7,354 bases of DNA, taken from assembly GCA_030595135.1 (NCBI GenBank), contig JAUVDU010000066.1, positions 1 to 7,354 of the forward strand, read 5' to 3'. The position numbers were made by a program, and so were the translations under genes. The stretch is from Deltaproteobacteria bacterium. GTDB taxonomy: Bacteria > Desulfobacterota > Anaeroferrophillalia > Anaeroferrophillales > Tharpellaceae. The notes under the pieces were generated by a model that worked only from the letters and a program-made list of their open reading frames with translations, searched no databases and was not told the origin of the DNA. Below, piece after piece: positions 6,368 through 7,354 of this stretch (the stretch's first letter is position 1; the number at the start of each line of letters is the position of its first letter).

Positions 6368-6411
6368 CTTCTTACATCAAATACTGCCACCAAGAATGAA
6401 AGGAAACCAAG

Positions 6412-7128
6412 TTACCAAAACATCCATTTTCCACTGACCAGCACATATATCCCTAAAGCCAGATTAGTTATAGCATGAGCGAAAACGCATTGAACAATGC
6501 TTTTGGTTCGGTAAAGAAGGAAATTATAGGCAAGCCCGGCCATAATACCGGCAAAAACAAGGTGATGTTCCAAGCCGAACAAAAGAGCACTGACCAGGCA
6601 TGAAAACCAGGTAAACTGACCAATTCTAATTTTCATAAACTCATTATCTACGAGATAACGCAACAGAAAAGATCGCCAGAAAAGCTCTTCCATCAGCGGC
6701 ACCACCAGCACCGCCCCGGCTAAACGAAAAAAGATTAGAGTGTTAAATAGTACAACATTACTAAAAAGCCCGGGATTAAAGCTCGCCCCTTTATCTGGAG
6801 CTCCAAAACTCCAGTCCATATTGATCCACAAGACAAAAACCACCAACCCCAACAGCAAACTTTGTAACGTATCAGAAATTCGACCCAGATCCCGCCAGTT
6901 CAGCTCCACAAAACGCCTATAAAGCCAAAAAAGCAGGAAAACAGTAGTTAAGGTTTTCACCGGATAGAGCAAATAAATACTTTGATCAGAAAAACTGACC
7001 AAATCATGGCTGCGTAAAAAACGCAACCCCTCTTCAAACCCAATAAAAATCATAAAACCCGCAAAAGGAATAATCCGGGCCAGAGCATCACTTATCTGAA
7101 ATCTCTTAAAAATTCCTGTAGACACCAT
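6412..7128 (-). CDS. CPBP (CAAX-like) intramembrane protease, exosortase-associated type
   Basis: Multi-pass inner-membrane glutamic-type protease of the Abi/CPBP family. Numbered from GTG 7137, the three signature motifs are intact: EELFWR (Glu150-Glu151, Arg155), FGLEHH (Phe187, His191) and HAITN (His221, Asn225). Hydrophobic segments lie near 22-35, 54-72, 93-105, 127-147, 178-189, 194-208 and 218-234. Length and the EELFWRSFLLRY block resemble the CAAX prenyl protease-related family TIGR03008, described from PEP-CTERM/exosortase genomes. The adjacent PrsR-like gene, 43-52 nt upstream on the same strand, supports that assignment. It may process sorted surface proteins or their anchors, but the substrate is unproven. 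ATG 7128 is chosen because GGTGGGG is about 11 nt upstream; GTG 7137 would be only 2 nt from it. The gene ends 44 nt from the converging HAD gene. Confidence 0.85.
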   Translation of the reverse strand: MVSTGIFKRFQISDALARIIPFAGFMIFIGFEEGLRFLRSHDLVSFSDQSIYLLYPVKTLTTVFLLFWLYRRFVELNWRDLGRISDTLQSLLLGLVVFVLWINMDWSFGAPDKGASFNPGLFSNVVLFNTLIFFRLAGAVLVVPLMEELFWRSFLLRYLVDNEFMKIRIGQFTWFSCLVSALLFGLEHHLVFAGIMAGLAYNFLLYRTKSIVQCVFAHAITNLALGIYVLVSGKWMFW

Positions 7129-7180
7129 AAAATTCACAACCCCACCAACTTAACCCTAAACTCCAAATATCAAACAGTTT

Positions 7181-7354
7181 TTAGTGCATTCCATGCTTTT
7201 TCATCAAATCATAAAGAGTCGGGCGACTGACGCCTAATGCTTTGGCGGCCACAACGATATTGCCACTATGTTGCTCCATAGCCGTAACCAGCAGTTCCCG
7301 CTCAACCAAACTACGGGCCTCCTTAATAGTCATCCCGGAGATATTCATACTACC
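7181..7354 (-). CDS. prsR: C-terminal end of PrsR-like PEP-CTERM response regulator (partial)
   Basis: Only the last 57 codons are in the window; the stop is TAA at 7183-7181 and the gene runs off the right edge. The reading includes IKEARSLVERELLVTAMEQH, then SGNIVVAAKALGVSRPTLYD and LMKKHGMH. This is a Fis-type helix-turn-helix (HTH_8), with recognition helix SRPTLYDLMKK, as found at the end of sigma-54-dependent activators. The ERE-LV--A---H-GN---AAK-LGVSRPTLYDL pattern is typical of PrsR (TIGR02915), the regulator paired with kinase PrsK in exosortase genomes. The receiver and AAA+ domains would lie outside. It likely heads or shares an operon with the CPBP protease. Other NtrC-family proteins share this fold, so the symbol is tentative. 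Confidence 0.8.
   Translation of the reverse strand, partial: GSMNISGMTIKEARSLVERELLVTAMEQHSGNIVVAAKALGVSRPTLYDLMKKHGMH

Noticed and set aside
6368..6411. Terminator between the converging HAD and CPBP genes
   Set aside because: No stem with a following U run could be found; only short direct repeats of ACCAA.

Overview
The window most resembles a fragment of a Gram-negative, Desulfuromonadales-like (deltaproteobacterial) genome. This is inferred from gene content, not from a marker gene. The clues are a PEP-CTERM/exosortase-type regulator next to a CPBP protease, a WecA-like glycan initiator with a long membrane extension, a receiver-HD-GYP protein, and a ubiquitin-like/E1-like pair. All genes but one lie on the minus strand and are read right to left. 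The first 34 bases are a pure C run that looks like a sequencing or assembly end artefact.

Right edge (about 7354 to 6412): the last 57 codons of a Fis-type helix-turn-helix protein that matches the tail of PrsR, the sigma-54 activator of PEP-CTERM systems. It is followed by a CPBP (CAAX-like) intramembrane protease of the kind found beside exosortase genes. Middle right (5978-6367): a lone plus-strand HAD-fold hydrolase of a small phage- and Bacteroidetes-like type, with candidate promoters ahead of it. Middle (5606-3252): a WecA/MraY-family polyprenyl-phosphate sugar-1-phosphate transferase with about 200 extra membrane residues, then after 24 nt a CsgD/VpsT-like LuxR regulator carrying the c-di-GMP-binding motif WLSR. 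The pair ends at a strong rho-independent terminator (3157-3188).

Left (2864-95): a response-regulator HD-GYP c-di-GMP phosphodiesterase whose end overlaps a ThiS/MoaD-like ubiquitin-fold protein ending in GGG. Next come a possible 26-28 residue small ORF and a ThiF/MoeB-like E1 enzyme without the usual zinc cysteines.

Taken together, the middle and right parts suggest exopolysaccharide/biofilm synthesis and surface protein sorting. Cyclic di-GMP would be sensed by the VpsT-like regulator and degraded by the HD-GYP protein. The Ubl-E1 pair is the least explained part. It could serve sulfur transfer to a cofactor (for example a tungsto- or molybdopterin) or protein modification, and its tight coupling to a c-di-GMP phosphodiesterase is the most unusual arrangement here.
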